Assembly (NCBI GenBank): GCA_963921195.1
Contig: OY992536.1
Coordinates: 112,122,778 to 112,186,777, forward strand
From: Pegoplata infirma
Taxonomy: Eukaryota > Arthropoda > Insecta > Diptera > Anthomyiidae
Direction: 5' to 3'
Length of the DNA stretch: 64,000 nt
This document shows positions 47,168 through 57,394 of this stretch, piece by piece. Each line of letters begins with the position of its first letter. Position 1 is the first letter of the stretch. Position numbers and translations under genes: made by a program. The notes under the pieces are model-generated. The model did no database searches. It was not told where the DNA came from and saw only the letters and a program-made list of their open reading frames with translations.

Positions 47168-49020
47168 GGGCCATTCCAGAAAATTTAGCTCAAATTTTAG
47201 TCATTTTTGGAAATGGTGTCTCAGATTAATTTGAACCTTGACACAAAGATAGCCCCCATAAATATGATATATGTACCATATATCGTTTCTTTACATTTGG
47301 TGTATTTAACGAATTATGGCGGGTCAAAGATTGACTTTTTAAGCAAAAGTAAGAAAAATACATCACGTTTAAATAGCTGTAACTTCTTAACCAATGAACC
47401 GATTTTCACAAATTTAGGCTCATGTGAAAGCTGGGGTTCTTCTTTTAGAAAATATTTTTAAAATAACACAGTTTTTTTACAGAAATGATGCAAAAATGCA
47501 AAAACATTTTTTCTTTTCGAATATTTAAAAAAACACATCTTCGATTTTTTTAAAAAAAATTCTGGTGAAAAATAACAATGTTTTGTATAACATATTCAAA
47601 ATTCAAAGTGGGATCTCCATGGGATCAAAAAATATTCTGTTTAAAGTACGAGGTTCTCATATTTGTCCCTTAGAAAATTTAAATTTCTAATGTTTTGAAT
47701 GTTTTCAAAATTTTAATAGTATAATTTTCTTTGAAAATTTAAATTTTTATATTGAAGAAACATAAAATTTTAATTTTCTATGGTAAAATTTAAGAACTTC
47801 GTACTAAAACCAGAATATTTTTGATCCCATTGAGATCCCACTCTGAATTTTGGATATGTTGTACAAAACAGTATTGTTTATCACCAAACTTTTTTTTTTT
47901 AAATCGAAGATGTGTTTTTTTAAATATTCGCAAAAAAAAAATGTTTTTGAATTTTTGCAACACTTCTGAAAAAAAACCGTATGCTTTTGAAAATATTTCC
48001 TAAAAGAAGAAGAATTAAGCTTTCATATGAGCCATTACTTATGATAATCGGATTACTAGTTAAAAAGTTAGAGCACGTTAAACGTCATGTATTTTTCTGA
48101 CTTTTGCTAAAAAAGTCGAACTTTGACCCGCGATAATTTGAAAACTACAGCAAATTTTGAAAATCCAAAAATGCAACATATCTCATCTAAACGTGGATAT
48201 CTATGAGCCAAATTCTCAGTGGCGTCCAAAGGAATGTTTCCGAACAGTGCACTATGGTTCCGATGGACACTTTTCTTGGCCAAAACTGTCAAAACGAAAT
48301 TTTTTTTTTTATTTTTGAAATAGGATTGGTGTTGAAATTTATTATCATTTTAATCATTATTTTTTAAATATTAACTTTTTAGAGCACTTTACTAATTTTT
48401 GTTATTTTTTAGTTACATAAATTCGATTTTGGGTTGAATTTTAATGGAAAAAGTGTTCTGGAAATTTTCTTCCAGTAGACTTACTAGCAAAAACTAGCAT
48501 CATCTGACAATGTGGAAATGTAGTCCTGATCCCAATCTATGATTCTGAATTGGTCTGATAGCTAAATTTTGCTAAAAACTTTTTGTAGGCCCATCTAAAG
48601 TTATGTTTTATTTACCACCAATTTTTTTTCTGGTTTGCTTGAACCACTTATTTTTTTTTAAATGACGCCAATTTGAAATTAAAATTATTATAATACTAAT
48701 CTCCTACTTTGTTTTCCATGTGTAATATTATAAGAAACTCTTTGTATTTAAACTCAAAAAAATTATTGAAAACTTTAAAAAAAACAGTTGTTTTTTTTTC
48801 TTGTCCTAGATTTGTTGTAAAACTTAAACTTTAATCTGTTGTATTATAACGGTAAATGAGTATATACAAGAGACAAAAATTTTTTCTGTTGCTTTGAAGA
48901 GTTTATTGTTAGATCACAAAGCGATTTTTCAAAACAGCAATTTTGAGAAAATTGAATTTTGGCCAAGAAAAGTGTCTGCGAGACCATAGTGCAGTGGGGC
49001 GAAAATTTTTGGAATTACCC
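47168..49020. mobile_element. Large foldback palindrome GGGCCATTCC, Transib-like insertion in right arm
   Basis: The left arm (about 47168-47690) and right arm (about 47750-48249 plus 48992-49020) pair: GGGATCTCCATGGGATC with GATCCCATTGAGATCCC, AACACATCTTCGAT with ATCGAAGATGTGTTT, TTCTTCTTTTAGAAAATATT with AATATTTCCTAAAAGAAGAA. Outer ends GGGCCATTCCAGAAAAT and the inverse of GGGTAATTCCAAAAAT are flanked by TGTT on both sides (47164-47167, 49021-49024), a possible 4-bp duplication. Confidence 0.65.
48250..48991. mobile_element. Transib-like element, 742 bp
   Basis: CACTATGGTTCCGATGGACA at 48250 and the inverse of CACTATGGTCTCGCAGACAC at 48991; the arms continue with CTTTTCTTGGCCAAAA. The exact 5-bp duplication CAGTG is at 48245-48249 and 48992-48996. 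Transib transposons (the relatives of RAG1) have CACWATG ends and 5-bp duplications. No transposase is present, so it is non-autonomous. Confidence 0.85.
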
Positions 49021-49024
49021 TGTT

Positions 49025-49415
49025 AACAAATACTATCCTCAAAAAACAAACTCTGTCGAAAAATATTTCAAATAACTGTCAGTTTAAATAAGCAAACTTT
49101 TAGCATATTTTTCTACTGAAATGGATATTTTAACTAAATTCTCTGCCATTCAGTACCAGAAAACAACAGATTTTTTTCTGTAATATCAGAAGATCATTTT
49201 GCTTATTTTACACAAATATTTAGTTGTCTGATTCTCAAGAAAATTTTTTCCATGTTTTAATTTGCATGAAAAAACAAAATTAAACATATTTGTTGAAAAA
49301 CAACATGACTAAAAAAATAAACTTAGAAAATGTTCTTGAAAAAAACTACAACAAACTGTTTCTGTAAATTAAGCAACAAAATCTGCTGTTTTCCCCCTTT
49401 TTTAAACAGTTTTAC
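49025..49415. other. A/T-rich DNA, no gene seen
   Basis: No exon or defined repeat end. AAACAACAGATTTTTTTCTG-like words occur twice. Confidence 0.4.
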
Positions 49416-49470
49416 AAAAAACAAGTGAGAGTGTTAAACTCGGCTGCACAGTGGTTTATTATCGATTTTT
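49416..49470 (-). mobile_element. DINE-1/Helentron 3' tail fragment
   Basis: AAAACAAGTGAGAGTGTTAA followed by ACTCGGCTGCACAG is the inverse of a DINE-1 3' terminus (GCCGA..TTTAACACTCTTACTTGTTTT, as at 54160-54196). No matching head was found downstream to about 50.3 kb, so the rest is lost or unrecognisable. Confidence 0.55.
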
Positions 49471-50330
49471 TTTGGAAATAATTCGGCCATTCAGTAAGTA
49501 CTGGACCGATTGCAGTTAAATTTATACCGGTTATGGCTAACGTAAGTTCGAGGTTAATTTTGGACGAAGAACCCCACATTACCAATAGGGTCGCCTTCAG
49601 GGGCCCCTAAAGTAGGACACCTTTTGCATACAAATTCTTTAAGTGCTTGCCAATTTGTTGTTTATTATCCGATTTTTATGAAATTTAAATTTATTAAAGC
49701 GCTAGCAAATACCTTAAAAAACGTGCTAGAAGTAGTCCTTATCTCTTTTACTTTTAGATTTATAAACATTTTAATAGGGAAAATTTAATTTCTTTTCCGA
49801 TCCTGGTCCAGTTTTTCGGGAATAGGTTGGTTACCTAACGTTCGAAATTTTTCAAGCATGCATTTTTAGTTAGCTAGATAAATTTATGATATTTTTAAAC
49901 CATAACGAATAAAATATTATTTTTTGTTAAAAATTTACACTATTTTAAACTTTAAAAAAAATCAAAAAAATCAGCTTTAAAGTTTCGTTCAGAAAATGTA
50001 AATTTTTTCGATTGCTCTGAAAGGCAATATCACGTTTATGATTTAAAAAAATAGCATGTCAAAATTTTTTATTTTTAGCTCCCCAGCCTCATCGAAAGTT
50101 AACGCATTTTTAACACAAATTTCAACTTTACCCCCTGGAAAAAAGGGCATGCCTCTGGTGGGCCTACCAAAGCAAACATTCTTTATAATAATCCCCGCCT
50201 TTAATATGGGTGTGGCAACAAAAAATCAGGTTTTTTGAAAATTGTTATCAAACAAATTGGGAATTGGGGGATTCCTTTCATCAAATCTTTATATTTTGTT
50301 TTGTGTTTAAATTTGCTATAATTAGGCCTA
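49471..50330. other. Unclassified DNA, no gene seen
   Basis: Possibly the body of the DINE fragment on its left (GGACCGATTGCAGTTAAATT, GGGTCGCCTTCAGGGGCCCC) but no diagnostic block was found. No coding exon. Confidence 0.35.
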
Positions 50331-51514
50331 CACTCAAAAAATTATGTTAGTAAAATCAACTGAAAATGTCAGTTAAAATAACTACTTTGTAAGTTGTTTT
50401 GGGGTCAACTACTTTTTCAGTTAAATCAACTAACAATGTTAGTTATTTTAACTGACAAAAAAACAACTGACTTATGTAGTAAAACTACTTACATTTGTAG
50501 CAAGGACCGGAAAACTTTTTATTTTTGGTTTTTATCAAATATATTTATCGTAGGAGTTGAATAAAATTTAAATTTCAAAGAAAAAAAAAATTAAAATAAA
50601 TATCTATTTCAAAATATTTTTCGTTATGAAAATAAAAACCAAAACCAAAAAAAAAACTTTTTAAAAGAAAAGAAAAATATAAAAGGATCGAAAAATAAAA
50701 AGTTTTTTATTGTTTTCAATATTCAAATTTGTTTTGGTAATTTTTGTATTTAAATATTTGGCATTTGAAAAATAAATACAAAATACATACAAACATATAC
50801 AAAATTTGTTACAAAAATAACAACAACATTTGTTCCAACTTTAAATTTTCCAAAAATTCTTTTTATTTTTTGTTTTTTTTTTTTTTTTTGGTTTTGTTTT
50901 TGATAAATATCATTTTAAATATCTTTGGAAAAAGTTTCTTTTGTTATTTTTTGTTTTAATTTTTTTTGAAAGAAAAATATATTTTCATCTTTCGATGAAA
51001 ATAAAAAAATTATTATAGAAAAATATTTTATTTTGAACACAATAAAAATTTTTAATTTTGATAAAAACTTAAAATTTTGTGTTTTCGGTTTTTAAAATCC
51101 GGTGCCTGATTTGTAGTCAAAACAACGAACATGTAGTAAAAATAATCAATATATAATTTTTTTTCCAAAAATTTTTCAGAAAAAAATGGAAGACCAAATT
51201 TTTTCAAATTTAAAAAAAAAAAAAGAAATGTTTTGAAAAATAAAAAAAAAACGAAAATTTATTTTTATTTTTTGAAAAAAAAAAACTTTGAAAATTTTTC
51301 AGAGATAAGAAATAAAATTAACTACTTTAAATAACTGTTACTACATTACAGTACTTTTTTGTTAGTTATTCAAAAAAACGACTTAAAATAACTAACAGAA
51401 ATAGTTGTTTGATATTTTTCATACAAAAACAACTGACTTTGTAGTTGAAAACAACTTACTACTGTAAAATATACAAACAACTAACATGTAGTAACTTACA
51501 TAATTTTCTGAGTA
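50331..51514 (+). mobile_element. TA-TIR element, GTTAGTTAAAATAACT type, with hAT insertion
   Basis: CACTCAAAAAATTATGTTAG after TA at 50329-50330; the right end is the inverse of TACTCAGAAAATTATGTAAG before TA at 51515-51516 (one terminal base mutated). Both sides carry GTTAGTTATTTTAACT and AACAACTGACTTNTGTAGT words. The middle 608 bases are a hAT-like element. Non-coding. Confidence 0.8.
50501..51108. mobile_element. hAT-like element CA(A/G)GGACCGGA
   Basis: CAAGGACCGGAAAACTTTTT at 50501 and the inverse of CAGGCACCGGATTTTAAAAA at 51108, with an exact 8-bp duplication ATTTGTAG (50493-50500, 51109-51116). The interior is almost only A and T, in long runs of A or T. 608 bp, non-coding. Confidence 0.88.
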
Positions 51515-51743
51515 TATATAAATTTAAAATTTCATTACAATATGCTCAAAAACAAAAACTTTATTGCATATTGAAAAGTTACTTGTTAAAAATTTGCCAA
51601 TATTTTAAAAAAAAATTAATTTGTATAGGAGCCCCATTAAGAAGTGAAGTAAGACGGTAGGTATCTTCCGAAAAAATGTTGGTGGAGAGGGGGGAATAAT
51701 GGGGTCGGCCATACATTTTACCCCTCTATGGTAAACCATGTGC

Positions 51744-52144
51744 GGGGGGGGGGGGGGGGTGAAATAAAGCCATAGGCAATAAGGCCATATGGCCTTTTTC
51801 TCAATTATTTGGGAAATAAGGCCATATGGCCTTATTACCAACACGATTGAGAAATAAAGTCATATTGATTTTGCAACCAAAAATTGGAATAAAGCCATAT
51901 CAGTTGAAAATGTGGAAATATATTTCCACGTAAATCCTACTGCCCAAAAAAAAATTATTTAGCGAAGCCGCTAAATTAATTTATGGAGTTTGTAATCCCC
52001 AAGCCCGGCCAAAGGCAGTCTACTCAGAAAATTTTTTTGTTAACTATCTTACGGATTACAAACTCCATTCCATAGACGCCTGTGGACAGGATTCCCCACC
52101 CTCTCCATATGGCCTAATTGCCTATGGCTTTAATTCACCCCCCA
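51744..52144. mobile_element. 401-bp TIR element with 8-bp TSD (GAAATAAAGCCATAGG)
   Basis: A G-run followed by TGAAATAAAGCCATAGGCAA at 51744 and the inverse of TGAATTAAAGCCATAGGCAA with a C-run at 52144. Exact 8-bp duplication CCATGTGC (51736-51743, 52145-52152). Arms of about 40 bases. An inner inverted pair TGGAGTTTGTAATCC lies at about 51983-52067. Non-coding. Confidence 0.85.
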
Positions 52145-52767
52145 CCATGTGCGCGCTTTGAGCTGATGTCCTAAAAATTAAATACAAAAATGTATGGGGA
52201 CCACCTTAATGGTTGAAGACCGAGGGTAGGTATGTTCTGAGAAAATGTGCGTATTGAAAAAATACGGTCATATATTTCACTCGTCTAGGGGCAACCCTGG
52301 GACAGATAGAGCGGTGGAAGCAAATTTCAAAAAATGCCATTTTGTATGGGAGCCCCCTTTAGGAGTGGAGATAGGGAGTAAGTTTGTTCCAAAAAAATGG
52401 TAGGGTGTTAAAATAAATGGTGATGGGCCTTGCATCGCACTCCTCTAAGAACGACTCCGAAGGGCATTTTCGTGTTTTTTACACCCACCTTTGCTTCGAT
52501 GAAAAGAGGGGTGCAATGTAAGGCCGACCGCCAATAATTCTTACACTCTAACATTTTTTCTGAACAAACCTACTCCCTATTTCCACTCCTTAAAGGGACC
52601 CCCATACAAAATGGCATTTTTATGAAATTTGCTCCCACAGCTCTAACTGCTCCAAGGTTGCCCTTATGCGAGCCAAATGTATGACCGACCTCCAATATTT
52701 TTTCCATAACCTTTTATTTAAACATACCTACCCACAATCTTCAACGCTTAAGATGGTTCCATATATT

Positions 52768-54196
52768 TTTTATACCCTCCAACCACAGTATGGGGGTATA
52801 CTCACTTTGTCATTCCGTGTGTAACACATCGAAATATCAGTCGGGGACCCCACAAAGTATATATAATATTGATCCATGATAGAATCTAAGACATTCTAGC
52901 GATGTCCGTCCGTCCGTCCGTCCGTCCGTCTGTAGAAATAACGATGCAGTCCAAACTAAAAGAGCTAGACTCCTGAAATTGGGCAAAAATATTTCTTATT
53001 TTACTGGTAAGGTTAAGTTCGAAGATGGGCAATATCGGACCAGGGGGAAAAAAGTTCCCCTTGAAGAACTAAAACGACCCCTAAAAAATACGATATTTTT
53101 AGGAGTTTTTTTTTTAATTTTTGCTCAACAAATGTAACATTTGTGTGCCATCCCAGCAAAACTTAGATTACCAAATAAGGTATAAAATAAGGTATAGGAT
53201 CTCTTATTTTATACATTGCAGCATTGATGATTTTAACAGGCGATGAGACTCAAAGTAATGCATCCACATTATCACAAAGAATACCAGTAAGGTATAAAAT
53301 AAGTCATAAATTTATAACGAAGAATACGAGTAAGGTGTAAAATATATGATATTTTATAGGTTACGAGAAATGTAATAATATAGCATACCAGAAGATAATA
53401 TATAAGGTGTTACGAGTAGTGAAAAAGTAATTTTGTATGCATTTTTTTATAAAAAAATTATTTTTTATGTAATTGTAATGCATTATGCATTAATTATAAA
53501 TAATAAATTATTTCAAACTTTCAAATAATACATAATGTAACCAAAAGTCATACATGATTTACCTTCAAATTCATAAAAAATACAAGAGGCTAATAAGATG
53601 TTTATAAAACAAATTTTGTATGGAAATTCGAATAATAAACCTGTTTTAAAACGCTTTTATTTTTTATGAGTTTGGACATTAATGTTTAGAAATAATAAAT
53701 ATGAAATACATTTTTTCCAATAATCACGCATTACGTAGCAAATTATTAGTAATGCATTATTTTTCACTTGAAAATAATACGTTGTGGAACAAATGTTTGG
53801 TAAGACATCCTAAAATAATGCTACAAATAAGGTATATACATTACCTGGTAATGTGTTATATAATCACTACCCATTACCAAAGTTTTGCTGGGATATTATG
53901 TTCATAGACCTGCGCTTGGACCAAGGGGGTTAGAAAATTCGATTTTTTCAGGCCGCCCCCTTTGGGGGCATGGTTATAGACATTAATTAAAAATAACGAT
54001 TCAAATTTATTATTTAAGCGTAAATATCATAAACAAATAATTTGTAAACGTATATAGCGGGGGTACAGGTGTCCCCCACCAACTTCAGCGACCCCCACCA
54101 AAAAAGACGCCTCTACGATTTTTTTTTTTAATTTTAAACGTTTTGGAGGGTATAAAAGATTCGGCACAGCCGAATTTAACACTCTTACTTGTTTTT
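52768..54196 (+). mobile_element. DINE-1/Helentron, plus orientation, complete
   Basis: Head TTTTTATACCCTCCAACCAC at 52768, then ACTTTGTCATTCCGTGTGTA, CCCCACAAAGTATATATAAT, GATGTCCGTCCGTCCG (52910-52932), body, GGAGGGTATAAAAGATTCGG and tail GCCGAATTTAACACTCTTAC TTGTTTTT near 54196. This is the full DINE-1 order. A CCCAGC element is inserted at 53152-53892. It lies in the right arm of the palindromic array. Confidence 0.88.
53152..53892 (+). mobile_element. CCCAGC element with 2-bp TSD, copy 2
   Basis: The ends are the same as at 8788-9510, flanked by AT (53150-53151, 53893-53894). The related DINE relic at 1740-2352 has GCCATATTAAGTTCAT (inverse strand) at this point, the empty site with one AT. 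Compared with copy 1 it has gained a stretch at about 53560-53680 and lost about 70 bases after 53440. Because it sits in a DINE, it moved after that DINE. Confidence 0.9.
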
Positions 54197-54320
54197 ATTT
54201 ACAATTTTTTTTTTTTAGGACATCAGCTCATAGCGCTCACATTGTTCCCCCTAGGTGGTAAAATGTATGACCGACCCCCATTATATTTTTCTTCCAAACG
54301 TTTATTCTGAACACACCTAC

Positions 54321-54520
54321 NNNNNNNNNNNNNNNNNNNNNNNNNNNNNNNNNNNNNNNNNNNNNNNNNNNNNNNNNNNNNNNNNNNNNNNNNNNNNNNN
54401 NNNNNNNNNNNNNNNNNNNNNNNNNNNNNNNNNNNNNNNNNNNNNNNNNNNNNNNNNNNNNNNNNNNNNNNNNNNNNNNNNNNNNNNNNNNNNNNNNNNN
54501 NNNNNNNNNNNNNNNNNNNN
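54321..54520. other. Assembly gap, 200 N
   Basis: Exactly 200 N, the usual placeholder for a scaffold join of unknown size. Reading frames that cross it are meaningless. The palindromic array runs into it from the left. Confidence 0.99.
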
Positions 54521-55235
54521 ACGGCATATGCTTCAGAATTGGATTTAATACTTTTTTGGACTAGCAAAAACTTTAGTGGGCCATAAAATAGAACTCGAGC
54601 TAAGTTTTCAAAACCCTTCAGGACTTTTGGTCTTCTATATACTTTAATTTTTTGGTCCCATTTAAGATACACTTGGCGACCCCAAATTTGTTGCACAGGT
54701 TTATTTGGGAAATATAATGAAAATTTACACAGTGATACAAAATCGAACTTTCCGAATCGGAATGGTATGAAAACAAAGCCAAATGAATGTTGACATTTTA
54801 CATAAATTTTTTTTTTTACATGCATTTAAAGTTGGTGGTTTTAAAGCATTTAAAGTTTTTGTGTTCTAATCATGTCCTACTTGGTATAATGTATAATTTT
54901 TGCTCTGCCTTAATATATGCATTAAAAAAAACTTATTTTTTTGCAAATAATTTTAAAAATATTGTCCTCAAGGATCTACATAAATTTCAAAGTACATCAA
55001 CATATTGAGAAACTTTAAACAGCTTTCACTGCTCTTTAAATCACTGTTATTACATGTTTTCAACTTTGTTGTTCTAAGACAAGACAACTTTTCTTACATT
55101 ATTTACAAAAAAAAATTATTGTAACAACATTTTCTTTTTGGGAAAATTTTGAACTTTGTAAATTCTATTATCTCTTCATACATATTTTTGCTCCATATAT
55201 GCTCAATGTTTGCCTTTGTTTTTCTTCCTTTGCAG
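54521..55235 (+). other. Intron sequence upstream of the last Orco exon
   Basis: No coding exon seen between the gap and the acceptor. The last 30 bases are pyrimidine-rich (TTTGCCTTTGTTTTTCTTCC TTTGCAG) and end in AG at 55234-55235, a strong 3' splice site. Confidence 0.75.
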
Positions 55236-55286
55236 GTTCTTGGTGCAGTTGTGACATATTTCATGGTGCTGGTGCAACTCAAGTAA
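55236..55286 (+). CDS. Orco: Odorant receptor co-receptor Orco, last coding exon (partial gene)
   Basis: The exon translates to VLGAVVTYFMVLVQLK and a TAA stop. This equals, as far as I recall, the C-terminus of the insect odorant receptor co-receptor (Orco, formerly Or83b), and includes the family signature T-Y-five hydrophobics-Q-L in transmembrane helix 7. Orco is the obligate subunit of odorant-gated cation channels in olfactory neurons; helix 7 lines the pore. The exon starts in phase 0 directly after a pyrimidine tract and CAG. No upstream exon was found on the plus strand between position 1 and here, so the last intron is either longer than 55 kb or the missing exons lie in the 200-N gap. 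Perfect retention of a codon-level conserved end amid decayed repeats argues for a live gene. A pseudogene fragment cannot be fully excluded. Confidence 0.85.
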   Translation, partial: VLGAVVTYFMVLVQLK

Positions 55287-55550
55287 AATCATCAAATATT
55301 CCTAATGCCGAAACTAAAACTACAACAGCAATGGAAACAAAAACAACAACTTATAAAAAGTACATCAATATTTGCTGTTTTAGCAACATCTTAAAATAGC
55401 AAAATCTCTGTTAAGAATAAAAACAACAACAACAAACAACGATCTAAACTTATATAAAGAAATAAGAACACTTACCTTAATTTAAAAACACACACTATGC
55501 TCAAAGAGTATAAATAAATATTTTTAAAAATAAATTTTGTTCTGGAAGAA
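55287..55550 (+). other. Orco: Probable Orco 3' untranslated region
   Basis: Follows the TAA stop: an ACAACAACAAC-rich stretch, then polyadenylation hexamers AATAAA at 55416-55421, 55513-55518 and 55529-55534. The true cleavage site cannot be told from sequence alone. A 66-codon frame that reads through the exon out of frame (55199-55399) is a shadow. Confidence 0.6.
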
Positions 55551-55798
55551 TTTATTTATTACGACAACATTTAAAGAAGTTCGAAGCTTTTTTATAAAGA
55601 CCCAGCATTTTTAGCGTCAATATTAAAAAAAATAATTTGAAAATTCAAAATTTCATTGAAAATTTAAAAATTTTATTTGTCCCTTCGTTTATAGCTCATT
55701 AAAAAAGTTGGACAATACCCAGAAAAATGATATGATTGTGACAATCATAATAAGAGAGCACTGATAACACTGTGCAACAAATTTAATTTACACTACCA
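55551..55798. other. Unclassified A/T-rich DNA
   Basis: No gene or element end seen downstream of the putative Orco 3' UTR. Confidence 0.4.
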
Positions 55799-55985
55799 CA
55801 CTCAAAAAAAAAACATGTAAAATGACAATAAAAACTTTTTATTTTTTGCTACCTCCTATTTGACAAGAATTCTTTGTATTTCCTTTTACCAAAAAAATTT
55901 GCTCTATTTTACTACAATTCCTAGTAAAAATTTCGAGCTTTTTTTGCAATTTTTTTAAGCTTTTTAAAAATAAAATTGTAAATTA
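55799..55985 (+). repeat. Solo end of a TA-TIR element
   Basis: CACTCAAAAAAAAAACATGT and AAAATGACA words as in the H1-family hairpin end, then TTTTACCAAAAAAATTTGC; no opposite end found within 2 kb. Confidence 0.45.
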
Positions 55986-56300
55986 ACAATTTTTTGACCT
56001 CCGATAAAATAAAACAATATTATAAAAAATAAATGTATCGTAAGGGAATGTTCTGAGAAAATGTTTGAATGAAAAAAATATTGTGGGGCGGTCACTTGAC
56101 CCCTCAAGGGGCACTATTTTAGAAGTTAGAGCGGCTAGAGCAAATTTTAATAATATTTTGTATGGGAGCCCCCTTAGAAATTGAATATAGAGTTTAAGCT
56201 TGTTCGCAAAAATAAAAATGGTGTTAAAAATATGGGGGTCGGTCTTGGAATTGACCACTCTAGGACGCTCCGTTGGAGTATTAGAAGTAATTTAAATATT
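55986..56300 (-). repeat. Two units of the TATGGGAGCCCCCTT repeat
   Basis: GTAAGGGAATGTTCTGAGAA, GGGGCGGTCACTTGACCCCT, TTTTGTATGGGAGCCCCCTT, GGGGGTCGGTCTTGG and GACCACTCTAGGACG match the 51.6-54.3 kb array. The 91-codon minus frame at 55983-56258 comes from these units. Confidence 0.6.
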
Positions 56301-56750
56301 GGAAATCTGCACCAAAATTTAAAAAAAAAATCTTAAAAAAATAGAATAATTATAATCCTATGATCATACTAGGCAAATACTTGTAGAATCGATTGAAGTT
56401 TTGCACAAAAAAATTAAAAAAAAAAAATCAAAGAGTACAAATACTTTTAAAAATGAGAATAAAACTTTTAAAATTAATAATCACACATTAAAACACTTTA
56501 AATATTTTTTAGGAATTTATTTTTCAAAGTACGTAAAAAAAACAAAAATTAAAAAAATTGAATTTGAACCATTATTTAAGAAGTAATGAGTAAAGGAACA
56601 AGCTCCGAATTTATGAAAATTTATTATCTTTGGAAATGGTCATCGAAACAATCTAAAAAAAGTTACCAGGAGAGAGTTTTTGATGGGTACTAAAAACTGG
56701 AAAAATTTGAAAAAAAAAATTATTATTCAAATTTGTTTGGAATGGAATGC
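56301..56750. other. A/T-rich DNA, no gene seen
   Basis: Lysine-rich 61-codon frame at 56401-56586 is a consequence of A-richness. No element end recognised. Confidence 0.4.
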
Positions 56751-57394
56751 CCTATAAACTTTATGGGGTCCCCGACCGATACTTCGGATGACAAAGTAAG
56801 TATATTCTCACTGGCGCGGATCCAGCTCTTGGGTTTGGGGGGGGACATTTTTTTTTGTATAAAAACTTTTTTTTGCAGGGAACCTCAGGAAGGATTTGAA
56901 TCATTAGTTAAGGTTTTTTAGTGTTCAACTACTTTTAAAAATTTTAAAAATTTATTTCTAAAAAGAAAACTTAAGATATGTGTGGTATTTTGAAAAATGT
57001 CTCTTTAAGAAATTTTCAATTTCTAAAGCATTTTCTGACAGCAAAATACCAAGATTCTGACACAATTTTCCAATAGAAAATAAGTCAGGTCCGAGATACT
57101 AGTATGTTTAATCAAAAAAAGTTTTTTGGTTTTGAAATTTTTCTGAGTCATTTGCTTAAAAAGAAAGTTTATGATTCTAAGACATTATCCCAATAGAAAA
57201 ATTCTGAGGTTCTGAGACATTTTGATACAGAAAAGCTTTTGAAATAATACAAAAATTTTCAAATTCTGATATAAAAATTTCTCAGATAAAAATTCCCATA
57301 TTTAGAAAAAAAATTCTCAGATTTAGTGACTTTTTCCCCAACTTCTTAGGTTCAAAAATATTTTTTTATTCTATTTTTCTACAGAAAATGTCTA

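Larger units (their letters stand above)
51600..54320. repeat. Large palindromic repeat array up to the assembly gap
   Basis: Units with TATGGGAGCCCCCTTTAGGAG, GTGGAGATAGGGAGTAAGTT, TGTTCCAAAAAAATG, GGTCGGCCNTACATTNNACCC and CTCTAGGGGCAACCCTGG run rightwards to about 52470, then as their inverse from about 52500 (ACTCCTTAAAGGGACCCCCA and so on). The centre is near 52485. The left arm holds a 401-bp TIR element, the right arm a DINE. GAGCTGATGTCCTAAAAA at 52160 pairs with TAGGACATCAGCTC near 54217. Right terminus lost in the N run. Single units also lie at 32617-32700 and 56030-56290. Confidence 0.7.

Noticed and set aside
46985..47188. Possible upstream Orco exon
   Set aside because: Translation (CCPAKFFKSDFRLNDD) does not match any Orco part I know, and no acceptor/donor pair frames it.
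47207..47461. 84-codon plus frame
   Set aside because: Lies on the left arm of a foldback palindrome; no domain recognised.
54223..54825. 200-codon minus-strand reading frame
   Set aside because: It crosses the 200-N gap, where every codon is unknown; the rest has no family resemblance.
55199..55399. 66-codon plus frame over the Orco exon
   Set aside because: It is a different frame from the 16-codon Orco end and starts in the intron's pyrimidine tract.
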